Under the pieces are notes generated by a model. It had not been told where the DNA came from and did not search any database. It worked only from the letters and a program-made list of their open reading frames with translations. This document shows, one piece after another, positions 55,471 to 63,373 of a stretch of DNA of 64,000 nucleotides; positions within the stretch are counted from its first letter, which is position 1; every line of letters starts with the position of its first letter. The DNA lies in NCBI GenBank assembly GCA_041650375.1, contig JBAZLH010000002.1:1-64000 (forward strand). The letters are read 5' to 3'. This DNA comes from UBA6220 sp041650375 (GTDB lineage Bacteria > Patescibacteriota > Minisyncoccia > Minisyncoccales > Minisyncoccaceae). The translations under genes were made by a program, and so were the position numbers.

Positions 55471-56280
55471 TTATTTAACTATTAATTTTAAAATATCTTC
55501 TTCGAAAACAGGCCTTTGTTTTTGGAATATTATTCCCAGGGGTATCTTTTCCGCATCCGCGTAATCCCATTGATTAATCAACTCCAAAGCCTCGGCTTCG
55601 GTTCTATTTTTATTTTCCGCTTCGTAAACTCGCTCATTATAAAATTCGATATTGTTAAAAAACGAAACACAAGGCTGCAAAACTTCTATAAAGGCAAAAC
55701 CTTTATGTTTGTCCGCGGCCAAAATTAGATTTTTCAACTGTTCCAATTTAGCCGAATATCCTCGAGCGATAAAACCTGCATCCGAAGAAAGCATTAATTT
55801 TAACGGATTAATCGGCTCTTCAATTGAACCGAAAGGTGTGGAAACGCTCTTTAGTCCTTTGGGCGACACGGCTGTAAATTGGCCGGTGGTCAAAGCGAAT
55901 AAGCGGTTATTGTGCAAAATAACTTTTATGTTTGAATTTCTTTTGGCCGCGTGGACCAAATGCGAAACGCCTTCGTCCAATCCCGCGCCGTCACCGATAA
56001 AAACAAAAACTTTCAAACCTGAATTGGCTAATTTCACTCCTTCGGCCGTGGCAATGGAACGCCCGTGCAAACCGACAATGCTATTTAAATTAAGATAATC
56101 GGCAATCTTGCTGTTGCAGCCGATATCTCCCACCACCACTATCTTTTCCTTATCGAAGCCATTTTTTATAATCTCATCCACGGCTTGCTTAAAAGCGGTT
56201 AAAATTCCAAAATTGCCGCAACCCGGACACCAAGTGTTTGGGCTTTTTGTGTCTAAATTGTTGTTAGTTTGTTTTTCCAT
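55471..56280 (-). CDS. 2-oxoacid:ferredoxin oxidoreductase, beta subunit
   Basis: 269 residues. TPP-binding subunit with the four cluster Cys in place: TWCPGCGNFGILTAF (two), VGDIGCNSKIADYL (one) and EVLQPCVSFFNN (one). VFVFIGDGAGLDEGVSHLVH and VILHNNRLFALTTGQFTAVS are the TPP/Mg region, with Ala in place of the usual second Asp of GDGD. The complex decarboxylates pyruvate or 2-oxoglutarate to acyl-CoA and reduces ferredoxin. The substrate is not decided by the sequence. Confidence 0.93.
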   Translation of the reverse strand: MEKQTNNNLDTKSPNTWCPGCGNFGILTAFKQAVDEIIKNGFDKEKIVVVGDIGCNSKIADYLNLNSIVGLHGRSIATAEGVKLANSGLKVFVFIGDGAGLDEGVSHLVHAAKRNSNIKVILHNNRLFALTTGQFTAVSPKGLKSVSTPFGSIEEPINPLKLMLSSDAGFIARGYSAKLEQLKNLILAADKHKGFAFIEVLQPCVSFFNNIEFYNERVYEAENKNRTEAEALELINQWDYADAEKIPLGIIFQKQRPVFEEDILKLIVK

Positions 56281-56281
56281 T

Positions 56282-57940
56282 TTAATTTTTAATTAATCGG
56301 GCTAATTCCTCGGTTGAAAATAATTGGGCGTCGTATTTTAATATTTTTTTATCCACTTTAAATCCATGCCCCGCCAAAACAGTTGCCATCTGTCCGGTGG
56401 AATTTGTTTCCGCGCAAATTATTTTACTCGCTCCATTAAGAGCTTTTTTCATCTGCTTTAACGGGAAGGGTGAAATTAAAATCGGCTGAACCATTTTTAT
56501 TCCCAATTTCTCGGCCGCTTCCCTGGCCGCTACCGCGGTGGAGCCCCAGGCTACGACAACTGTTTTTGATTTTTTATTTCCAAATATTTTAACCGCGCCA
56601 ATTGCGTCAGCCTCTTTTTGCATTAGAGCGAATTTTGCCAAACGTTTATTCTGCATCGCCTCAATGGCCTGCTTATCAACTTCTTCGCTAATGCCGGCTT
56701 CAATATGCTCATAACTATTAGCTTTAACAACCGCGTTTTTAGTTCCCGGATACGCCAAGGGCGACAAACCGCTCTGCGTAATTTTGTATCTTTGGTATTC
56801 CCCCTTCCCTGACCAAATTAATTCTTTCTCTTTTTTAACGCTTTTAAAAATATCTTTATCAATAGAAAAAGTTCCTTCCGATACGTCCTTATCGGTTAAT
56901 AAAATCGCGGGCGTTTGGTATTTCCACGCCAAATTCAATAATTTTCCCGACCAATAAAAAGATTCTTCCGCGTTGGACGGCGCGGCTATGAATTTTTCAA
57001 AATCGCCGTGCCCAGGATTAAGGGTAAACAATAAATCACTTTGAGCTCCGTAAGTTGGAACTCCGGTTGCCGGCCCCATTCGCTGGCTGTTAATCGCCAT
57101 AAAAGGAATTTCCGCTTGGGCCGCCAAACTGACTGTTTCAGTCATTAAAGCAAACCCGCCGCCGGAAGTTCCCACGGCCGAACGTTTGCCCGCGTAAGCC
57201 GCTCCAATGGCTTCGCTCGCTACCGCGATTTCATTCTCGGACTGCACTGCCAAAACTCCCAATTCTTTTTGGCGAGCCGCCAAATAATGCAAAATACTGG
57301 AAGCCGGAGTCATGGGATAAGCAAAATAAATATCCAACCCGGCTGTTTTCAGTCCCAACGCAATGGCTTCGTTGCCGGTCATTAATATGCCTGGCGCATA
57401 TTTTGTTTTTTCTATTTTAGTTCCGCCAGCCGGCGGAAGCACCTCCGTATAAGCTTTTTTCGCCACGCTCAAATTCTTTTCTATTTCTTTTCCCAGTTCT
57501 TCTTTTAGTATTTTTTCCAAAACATCCCAAGTAATCCCGATGCCTTTCGCCAACCCGGCAATTAAAGCAATGTTTGCCATAATTGGCAAGCCGTTTAACT
57601 CTTTTACAATTTTATCCGCCGCAATGCCGATTCCCTGTTCTTGAATCCTATCACTGTTAAAAAATATCACCCCTCCCTTTTTCAATTTATCTTTATGCCT
57701 TTCAATTGTTTTTTTGTCCAAAGCCAAAAGAAAATCTATTTTTTCTTTTTTATTAACCGAACCGCCTTCGGCAGCCGTTACTTGGGAAAAATTATGCCCG
57801 CCGCGAATCAAAGATTGATAATCTTCGTAGATATAAATGCCATAACCCAACTTGTTGAAAAGTTTGGCGATAATTAAGCCGGCTTTTCGGCTGCCTTGCC
57901 CGGCCGCTCCGCCGATTATTACCGAATATTCTTTCTTCAT
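56282..57940 (-). CDS. 2-oxoacid:ferredoxin oxidoreductase, fused gamma-alpha subunit
   Basis: 552 residues. Residues 1-175 are the gamma domain (VIIGGAAGQGSRKAGLIIAK; YEDYQSLIRGGHNFSQV), joined to the alpha domain (GNEAIALGLKTAGLDIYFAY; PMTPASSILHYLAAR; VQSENEIAVASEAIGAAYAG; TSGGGFALMTETVSLAAQAE). The fusion is typical of KorA/VorA-type enzymes. At about residues 168-174 the linker contains PPAGG, encoded by the palindrome TCCGCCAGCCGGCGGA. First gene of the korA-korB-yvcK unit. Confidence 0.94.
   Translation of the reverse strand: MKKEYSVIIGGAAGQGSRKAGLIIAKLFNKLGYGIYIYEDYQSLIRGGHNFSQVTAAEGGSVNKKEKIDFLLALDKKTIERHKDKLKKGGVIFFNSDRIQEQGIGIAADKIVKELNGLPIMANIALIAGLAKGIGITWDVLEKILKEELGKEIEKNLSVAKKAYTEVLPPAGGTKIEKTKYAPGILMTGNEAIALGLKTAGLDIYFAYPMTPASSILHYLAARQKELGVLAVQSENEIAVASEAIGAAYAGKRSAVGTSGGGFALMTETVSLAAQAEIPFMAINSQRMGPATGVPTYGAQSDLLFTLNPGHGDFEKFIAAPSNAEESFYWSGKLLNLAWKYQTPAILLTDKDVSEGTFSIDKDIFKSVKKEKELIWSGKGEYQRYKITQSGLSPLAYPGTKNAVVKANSYEHIEAGISEEVDKQAIEAMQNKRLAKFALMQKEADAIGAVKIFGNKKSKTVVVAWGSTAVAAREAAEKLGIKMVQPILISPFPLKQMKKALNGASKIICAETNSTGQMATVLAGHGFKVDKKILKYDAQLFSTEELARLIKN
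57422..57437. repeat. TCCGCC palindrome inside the gamma-alpha fusion gene
   Basis: TCCGCCAGCCGGCGGA, one base from a perfect palindrome, in frame in the gamma-alpha linker. Same family as 4545-4560 and 26814-26829. Confidence 0.7.
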
Positions 57941-57993
57941 TGTTGTTCTTATTATAATTACTCCCTGATTATACTATAAAAAACCCTGAAAAT

Positions 57994-58017
57994 AAAGAAA
58001 GCCCGCGAAACGCGGGC
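57994..58017 (-). terminator. Terminator of the hexosamine operon
   Basis: GCCCGCG-AAA-CGCGGGC stem, then TTTCTTT on the minus strand, 12 nt beyond the stop at 58030. Confidence 0.9.
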
Positions 58018-58029
58018 ATCAATAAATTA

Positions 58030-59280
58030 TTATTTTCTTTTGTCAATTTCTTCAAAAAATTCTGTTTTATTTTCAATATTTTTTAAAACAAGCGAGTTGG
58101 GCCCAATCAGGCAATCCGACCCTATCATTTTTCCGGGCATTAATGAACAATGGATTCCCATTTTGGAATTCTCCCCCATCATTAATCCCAAAGAATGCAT
58201 GCCTGTTTTAATTTTTTCTCCTTTTACCGTTGCCGTTATGTCGCCCCTGTCCACTTTAACATTGGCGGTTATTGTTCCGGCGCCGATTCGGCACCCCTTG
58301 CCCACAACTGAATCACCGATAAAACCGGAGTGCGCATGGACATTACTTTCAAAAATTGTTCGGGTAATTTCCAAATTGGCTCCGGCGATAGAATCTTGCT
58401 CCAAGTTAACATAATCCCTGACAATGGCATTGTTGCCGACAACTGAATTATCGCCGACATAACAAGGCCCTTTAATGACCGCATTTTCAAATATTTTTAC
58501 ATTTTCTCCAATAAAAACTTTGCCTTCAATAATAACATTCTTGGCGATTTTTGCTGTTTTAGATATTTTCTTTTCCAAGTAATTATCCATTAAATATTTA
58601 GATATATTTAAAATATGCCACGGATACTTTAAAGGCAATGTTTCCTTGTCAGTCATAACGAATTTTGAATCATTGTCTTTCACATAGGCGTCTATCGCTT
58701 CTTCAAAAGCATACATGTGTTCCTGGATTTTTTCGTAATAACTGAAAAAATCCTTGGGTAAAAAATATACTCCCACTATTTTAATATTGGACGGCTCTTT
58801 GCCTTTCTCCGGTTTTTCCACCACGCCTTTTATTTTATCTCCATCCACATCCATTATGCCGTAAAGCTGGGGGTTGCTTGTTTCCGCGCCCAAGAGCACC
58901 AACTTTGAATTTGTTGCTTTTTGTTTTTCCAAAACAAGCTTAACGTAATCGCCAGCATCAAATCTTTCCGCGTTAAGAACAAAAAAATTATCCTGCAAAT
59001 AATCCTTGGCGTAAAGAAGCGCGTTGCCCATGCCTTTCGGCTCCGGCTGAATAGCGTATTTTATATTAACCCCGTTAAAATTAAAATCTTTAAGTTCTTC
59101 TTCGGCTTGCCTGGCTGGCCCTTGCACAATGATAATATCTTTAATGCCGGCCTTTCTTAAGCTTTCAATTGTGTAATAAACCAAAGGCTTGCCCATTATC
59201 CTAAAAAGAGTTTTATGTTTTGAATTTAGCGGCCAAAACCGCGACGATTCTCCGGCTGTTAAAATTATCGCTTGGTTCAT
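58030..59280 (-). CDS. Sugar-1-phosphate nucleotidyltransferase with left-handed beta-helix (GlmU-like)
   Basis: 416 residues. N-terminal nucleotidyltransferase: ILTAGESSRFWPLNSKHKTL (nucleotide loop), YTIESLRKAGIKDIIIVQGP, YAIQPEPKGMGNALLYAKDY and VVEKPEKGKEPS. From about 255 the hexapeptide repeats of a left-handed beta-helix run to the end (VIIEGKVFIGENVKIFENAV, GAGTITANVKVDRGDI, MMGENSKMGIHCSLMPGKMI). This is the architecture of archaeal-type bifunctional GlmU-like enzymes. With glmS and a GNA1-like gene upstream, UDP-GlcNAc synthesis from GlcNAc-1-P is the likeliest role; other NDP-sugars cannot be excluded. Confidence 0.86.
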   Translation of the reverse strand: MNQAIILTAGESSRFWPLNSKHKTLFRIMGKPLVYYTIESLRKAGIKDIIIVQGPARQAEEELKDFNFNGVNIKYAIQPEPKGMGNALLYAKDYLQDNFFVLNAERFDAGDYVKLVLEKQKATNSKLVLLGAETSNPQLYGIMDVDGDKIKGVVEKPEKGKEPSNIKIVGVYFLPKDFFSYYEKIQEHMYAFEEAIDAYVKDNDSKFVMTDKETLPLKYPWHILNISKYLMDNYLEKKISKTAKIAKNVIIEGKVFIGENVKIFENAVIKGPCYVGDNSVVGNNAIVRDYVNLEQDSIAGANLEITRTIFESNVHAHSGFIGDSVVGKGCRIGAGTITANVKVDRGDITATVKGEKIKTGMHSLGLMMGENSKMGIHCSLMPGKMIGSDCLIGPNSLVLKNIENKTEFFEEIDKRK

Positions 59281-59331
59281 AAAATTGTTTTTATTTATCT
59301 ATCTCTATTATATAAAAAAAGGGTTGCTTTG

Positions 59332-59793
59332 TCATGTTTCTAAATCAAGTCGCATATGCACTTCTTTTTCCAAAAATCCTAAATTCTCGTAAAAAGAAAC
59401 GTATTTTTTCCTTGCATCCAGAATGACTTTATAGCATCCCTTTATGTCTTTGGCTTGGTCAACGCATCTTTGCAAAAGTTGCGTCCCAACGCCTCTCCGC
59501 CTATATTTTTCATCTACAACCACATCTTCAATATGGCCGACTATTGCGCCGCCACGAATCAGCCGTTGCGTCTCAATCAATGAGGCTGTCCCAATAACTT
59601 TTTCATTTGGCAATATTGCCACAAAAATATGGGAAATGCCTTGTTGGCTAATTTTTTTAAAAGCCGCTAAGGCTTCTTCTTTCGTCGAGCTAACCGTTAA
59701 TTGAGAAAGAACATCCAACAATCCGTTTTCAATATCTTTCTCTCCATTAAACTTTCGTATTTCATAATTAAATTCAGTATCAGTCCTAACCAT
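59332..59793 (-). CDS. GNA1-like glucosamine-6-phosphate N-acetyltransferase (GNAT family)
   Basis: 153 residues from the ATG at 59793, chosen because GGAGG stands five nt upstream; an in-frame ATG at 59844 would add a hydrophobic stretch and lacks a binding site. GHIEDVVVDEKYRRRGVGTQ (acetyl-CoA loop) and KGCYKVILDARKKYVSFYEN match the eukaryotic GNA1 pattern GHVEDVVV...CYKI-L...FY, and GTASLIETQRLIRGGAI matches the strand before it. GNA1 acetylates glucosamine-6-phosphate, the product of GlmS encoded 74 nt upstream. The order glmS, this gene, nucleotidyltransferase strongly supports that substrate. Confidence 0.8.
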   Translation of the reverse strand: MVRTDTEFNYEIRKFNGEKDIENGLLDVLSQLTVSSTKEEALAAFKKISQQGISHIFVAILPNEKVIGTASLIETQRLIRGGAIVGHIEDVVVDEKYRRRGVGTQLLQRCVDQAKDIKGCYKVILDARKKYVSFYENLGFLEKEVHMRLDLET

Positions 59794-59867
59794 AAAGTCC
59801 TCCAACGACAATAGGACAATAACACAAAACAACATACCTGTCAATTTTAAATTAGAAAAATGTCAAA

Positions 59868-61697
59868 CTATTCAACCGTCACGCTTTTTGCCAAGTTTTT
59901 CGGCTTATCAATGTCCCGGCCCAAGGCGTCGGCGAAATAATAAGCAAACAAGTGCATTACCAAAGTTGTAAGCAAGGGCGTTAACATTTCCAAAGTCTTG
60001 GGAATATAAATAACATCGTCAACAATTTGGCTGATATCTTCATTGCCTTCGGTCGCGACAGCAATCACCAATCCCCTTCTCGCTTTTACTTCTTCAATAT
60101 TGGAAATCATTTTTTCATAAACCGAATCAGACGGGCAGATAGCCAAAGTCGGGCAAGTTTCGTCAATCAAAGCCAAGGGACCGTGCTTTAATTCCCCTCC
60201 AGCAATGCCTTCGGCGTGGATATAAGAAATTTCTTTCAATTTCAAAGCGCCTTCCATGGCAATCGGATAATTATATTTTCTGCCGATAAACCAAAAATCA
60301 TGGTAATCTTTGTATTTTTCGGCAATTCTTTTAATTTCGTCTTTTCGGCTTAAAATTTCTTCCATCAATTTTGGGATGCGCGACAATTCGGAAATTATCC
60401 TTTTGCCGGTTATCAAAGACATGTTGCGCTGGCGCCCCAAATAAACAGTGATCAAAATCAAAGTAGTCAATTGCCCGATAAACGCTTTGGTGGAAGCTAC
60501 GGCGATTTCCGGGCCGGAACGGGTATATACTCCCGCGTCCGTTTCCCTGGATTGGGTTGACCCGACAACATTGGTAACTCCCAAAGCCAAAACTCCTTTA
60601 GCTTTCATCTCTCGAAGCGAGGCCAAAGTATCGGCCGTTTCTCCGGACTGGGAAACAAAAATTGACGCCAAGTTTTTATCAATCACCGGCTTTCTGTACC
60701 TGAATTCCGAGCCGATATCAACGTCTGTGATAATTCCCGCGTATTCTTCCAACATATATTCGCCGGTCTTGCAGGCGTGATTGGCCGTGCCGCAACCGAT
60801 TAATATTAATTTATCTATCTCCCTTAATTTATCAACAATAGAATCAAATCCGCCCAGCTTAACCAATCCTTCTTCTTTTATAAAACGGCCGCGGATAGCG
60901 TCTTTGACAACGCTGGGTTCTTCCATTATTTCCTTAAGCATAAAATGCTTATGCCCTCCCTTTTCCGCTTGTTCAACATCCCATTCAATGGTTTCAATTT
61001 CTCTCGTCATTTCCATGTCTTCTTTGATTATTGAAAATCCGTCCCTTTTCAAAACAGCTATTTCCCGGTCATCCAAATTAATGATTTGCCTGGTTCTGGT
61101 TAAAATTGACGAAGCATCCGAAGATACGAAAAACTCCCCATCCCCCATGCCGATAATTAATGGAGAAGACAGTCGGCTTACCACTAATTTTTCCGGCTCT
61201 TTTAAAGACATAACCACCAAGCCGTAAGTGCCCCTGATTTTTTTTAAAGCCCTTTTAACCGCGATCTCCAAATTATTCCCTCTGTAATATTTTTCAATCA
61301 AGTGCGCGATTACTTCCGTGTCTGTTTTGGAAGTAAAAACATGCCCTTCTTCAATTAGTTTATTTTTAAGCTCTTTGTAATTTTCAACAATGCCGTTATG
61401 CACGACAAAAATTTCCCCTTTACAATCGCAATGAGGGTGGGCGTTTTCTTCGGTCACCAAGCCGGTGGTAGCCCAACGCGAATGCCCTAAGCCGATATTG
61501 CCGGTAAAATTTTGCGCCAAAAATTCATTCTCGGTTAAATCAATTCGGCCCACTCTTTTAAAAATACTGATTTCATTTTTATTTTTTATAAAACAAAAAC
61601 CATAGCTGTCATAGCCGCGGTATTCCAATCTTTTTAACCCCGATAATAATATATCGGAAGCGTTATTTGGGCCAATGTATCCTACTATTCCGCACAT
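59868..61697 (-). CDS. glmS: Glutamine-fructose-6-phosphate aminotransferase GlmS
   Basis: 609 residues, full length. Ntn-type glutaminase starts at Cys2 (MCGIVGYIGPNNASDILLSG) with GLGHSRWATTG and VVHNGIVENYKEL. Two SIS isomerase domains follow (LIGCGTANHACKTGEYMLEE, SIFVSQSGETADTL; and FIGRKYNYPIAMEGALKLKE). It ends KNLAKSVTVE as usual. It makes glucosamine-6-phosphate for wall and glycan synthesis. First gene of the hexosamine operon. No glmS ribozyme-like sequence is seen upstream. Confidence 0.97.
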   Translation of the reverse strand: MCGIVGYIGPNNASDILLSGLKRLEYRGYDSYGFCFIKNKNEISIFKRVGRIDLTENEFLAQNFTGNIGLGHSRWATTGLVTEENAHPHCDCKGEIFVVHNGIVENYKELKNKLIEEGHVFTSKTDTEVIAHLIEKYYRGNNLEIAVKRALKKIRGTYGLVVMSLKEPEKLVVSRLSSPLIIGMGDGEFFVSSDASSILTRTRQIINLDDREIAVLKRDGFSIIKEDMEMTREIETIEWDVEQAEKGGHKHFMLKEIMEEPSVVKDAIRGRFIKEEGLVKLGGFDSIVDKLREIDKLILIGCGTANHACKTGEYMLEEYAGIITDVDIGSEFRYRKPVIDKNLASIFVSQSGETADTLASLREMKAKGVLALGVTNVVGSTQSRETDAGVYTRSGPEIAVASTKAFIGQLTTLILITVYLGRQRNMSLITGKRIISELSRIPKLMEEILSRKDEIKRIAEKYKDYHDFWFIGRKYNYPIAMEGALKLKEISYIHAEGIAGGELKHGPLALIDETCPTLAICPSDSVYEKMISNIEEVKARRGLVIAVATEGNEDISQIVDDVIYIPKTLEMLTPLLTTLVMHLFAYYFADALGRDIDKPKNLAKSVTVE

Positions 61698-61793
61698 ATA
61701 ATTTTTTGTTATCTTTCATAGGCAGTATAGAATAAAAACAAAGGAAAAACAAGTTTCGAAAAAAACGGACAAAAATAAAAAAAGGCGAAGTTT

Positions 61794-62477
61794 TTAGGCT
61801 TCGCTATTACTCTTGGGAAGAAAATCCCCGACTTTTTTGTCTCGATTCGCGAGCGCTCCCCGCGGCTCAAGGATAACCAAGTTCCGCAGAATCGCAAGCG
61901 TCTTCTTTGTTTGGGTTTGCGTGTCTTCTCCCAGCTCCTCTTTGGTTGTTGGAGTGTAGGGTGTAAGCGCAGGTACGAATCGCATTCTTGTCGCAATTTC
62001 CGGTTCGTTAGCGGCAAAGCAAGCAATAAGCATCTCCTTGGTAACCCTTTGGATGTGCTCAATGCTGCTGATGACATAAATGTCTTCGTAATAAGCGGCA
62101 CCACCCGTTTGTTTCACCATCTCCACCAAGGCCTCGGCTTCTTGTGTCGTGTTCTTTGGCTTAAACGGGAAGGGCGACTGAATAATCTCCACAACCAGCC
62201 GGTCGCGGATTTGTTTTTCGGTCAAACCCTTAAAGGCGTTAAATTTTACCAATTCATTAATGCTATTTTCAATTGTCAGCTTGGCCATCGGGCCTTCCCC
62301 ATTGGCTGAATCAAAAACAACCAATCTCCCTTCTTTTTCAAGCGCTAGATAAGCGCCCGTTGCAAACCTTCCATAGAAATAAGGGGCTATGCCGACAATA
62401 GTGCTTTTATACATCGGCTCCCCAGGATTAAACCCATGGACATAAATGAGTATATTCTTTTTTACTTTTGGTGTCAT
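61794..62477 (-). CDS. Hypothetical protein, possibly divergent YdcF/SanA-like
   Basis: 227 residues from the ATG at 62477, which has AGAGG six nt upstream (a TTG at 62483 is in frame). The order ILIYVHGFNP, RFATGAYLALEKEGRLVVFD, SPFPFKPKNTTQEAEALVEM, VYVISS-like IYVISSIEHIQRVTKEMLIA recalls the YdcF/SanA (DUF218) fold, where GRxxxAxxL, SxNTxEEA and TSxxHxxRA are conserved. The similarity is weak and the call tentative. No membrane segment. Confidence 0.45.
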   Translation of the reverse strand: MTPKVKKNILIYVHGFNPGEPMYKSTIVGIAPYFYGRFATGAYLALEKEGRLVVFDSANGEGPMAKLTIENSINELVKFNAFKGLTEKQIRDRLVVEIIQSPFPFKPKNTTQEAEALVEMVKQTGGAAYYEDIYVISSIEHIQRVTKEMLIACFAANEPEIATRMRFVPALTPYTPTTKEELGEDTQTQTKKTLAILRNLVILEPRGALANRDKKVGDFLPKSNSEA

Positions 62478-62545
62478 TTTCAACCTCTTGCTCTCCTATG
62501 AGCTACTTATTTTATACATTAAATTACTTGGTTTGTCAATTAGTA

Positions 62546-62574
62546 TTGACATATTAGTTATTTTAATTTATTAT
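62546..62574 (+). promoter_or_regulatory. Promoter of the gene at 62684
   Basis: TTGACA at 62546-62551, 17-nt spacer, TATTAT at 62569-62574. A leader of about 100 nt follows. Confidence 0.65.
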
Positions 62575-62600
62575 ATATTCAGTTCATAAAACCATTTTAT

Positions 62601-62638
62601 GGGTAGCGCAATATGATTTTAGGCTTATTGCGCTGCCC
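62601..62638 (+). promoter_or_regulatory. Leader hairpin before the gene at 62684
   Basis: GGGTAGCGCAATA / TATTGCGCTGCCC, 13 bp with one G-U pair and a 12-nt loop, without a T-run. It ends 30 nt before the ribosome-binding site. Its GCGCAATA sequence recurs in the terminator of the same gene. Confidence 0.55.
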
Positions 62639-62683
62639 GCAAACTTATATTGCAGGAGCACATTAACAGAGGTGAAAAAAACG

Positions 62684-63334
62684 ATGAAAAAAGACATCGG
62701 GGTAGACGCGGCCAAATTGGCTGGTCTAATGATAGACATAATGCAAAAACTAAGAAATGGAAGCATAACAATCGACCATCTCGAAATGTTTGCATGCTCC
62801 AGGGCTAAAAGAGATTATCTTGTTAATCCTTTTCGCGAGGCAATGTCATTTGAGCTTAAAGTTCCAAACGATTACGAACACGAAAAACAATTATCCCGTT
62901 TTGCATCAATAGTTGATATGCCCGTAGAAGAAGGTGTTAATGACGAAAATTTTTCCAGAGTAAGCCATCGACTCGCTCCCGGCGAAACATATATCGTCAA
63001 AATCTATCTTGTTGAGGGTGCTTATTCCCAACAATGCGTTGACTTCTTAATCTCTAAGGGAGCTCTCTTGACCGGAGTTCAGGGATTGTCTCTTGCCTGG
63101 AAAAAAATTAAAAACTTCTTACCGGAAGATAAGACCATTGTATCTTTTGATCTTTTGAAAAACTTCCCCTATGATGAACAAATCCAGGATCGTTTAGTAG
63201 AAGAAGCTTTTCTGTTTAATCTCACTGAAGATTCCACCCTTGTCCCCTATATCGCCAAGAAAAACGAAAAAATGGGCACGCTTGTTTTTTCAACACATTG
63301 GAACGGGTGGATGCTTGCTTTTTTTAAAAAATAA
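62684..63334 (+). CDS. Conserved hypothetical protein of an uncharacterised Patescibacteria-type family
   Basis: 216 residues from the ATG at 62684, which has AGAGGTG nine nt upstream; GTG at 62672 is in frame but overlaps that site. IDHLEMFACSRAKRDYLVNP is followed by a domain with LSRFASIVDMPVEEGVNDEN, FSRVSHRLAPGETYIVKIYL, LLTGVQGLSLAWKKIKNFLP and a final THWNGWMLAFFKK. The outline (short helical head, then a beta-rich domain, then W-x-W-x-LAF end) is seen in many small genomes without known function. It has its own promoter, leader hairpin and terminator. Confidence 0.68.
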   Translation: MKKDIGVDAAKLAGLMIDIMQKLRNGSITIDHLEMFACSRAKRDYLVNPFREAMSFELKVPNDYEHEKQLSRFASIVDMPVEEGVNDENFSRVSHRLAPGETYIVKIYLVEGAYSQQCVDFLISKGALLTGVQGLSLAWKKIKNFLPEDKTIVSFDLLKNFPYDEQIQDRLVEEAFLFNLTEDSTLVPYIAKKNEKMGTLVFSTHWNGWMLAFFKK

Positions 63335-63343
63335 CTATTATAT

Positions 63344-63373
63344 GGCTATTGCCCCGCGCAATAGTCTTTTTTT
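63344..63373 (+). terminator. Terminator of the gene at 62684
   Basis: CTATTG / CAATAG stem (extended by G-T pairs) with a CCCCGCG loop, then T7. It lies against the end of the convergent MFS gene. Confidence 0.8.

Noticed and set aside
61698..61793. glmS ribozyme or riboswitch upstream of glmS
   Set aside because: The gap is short and AT-rich; no conserved glmS-ribozyme core was seen.
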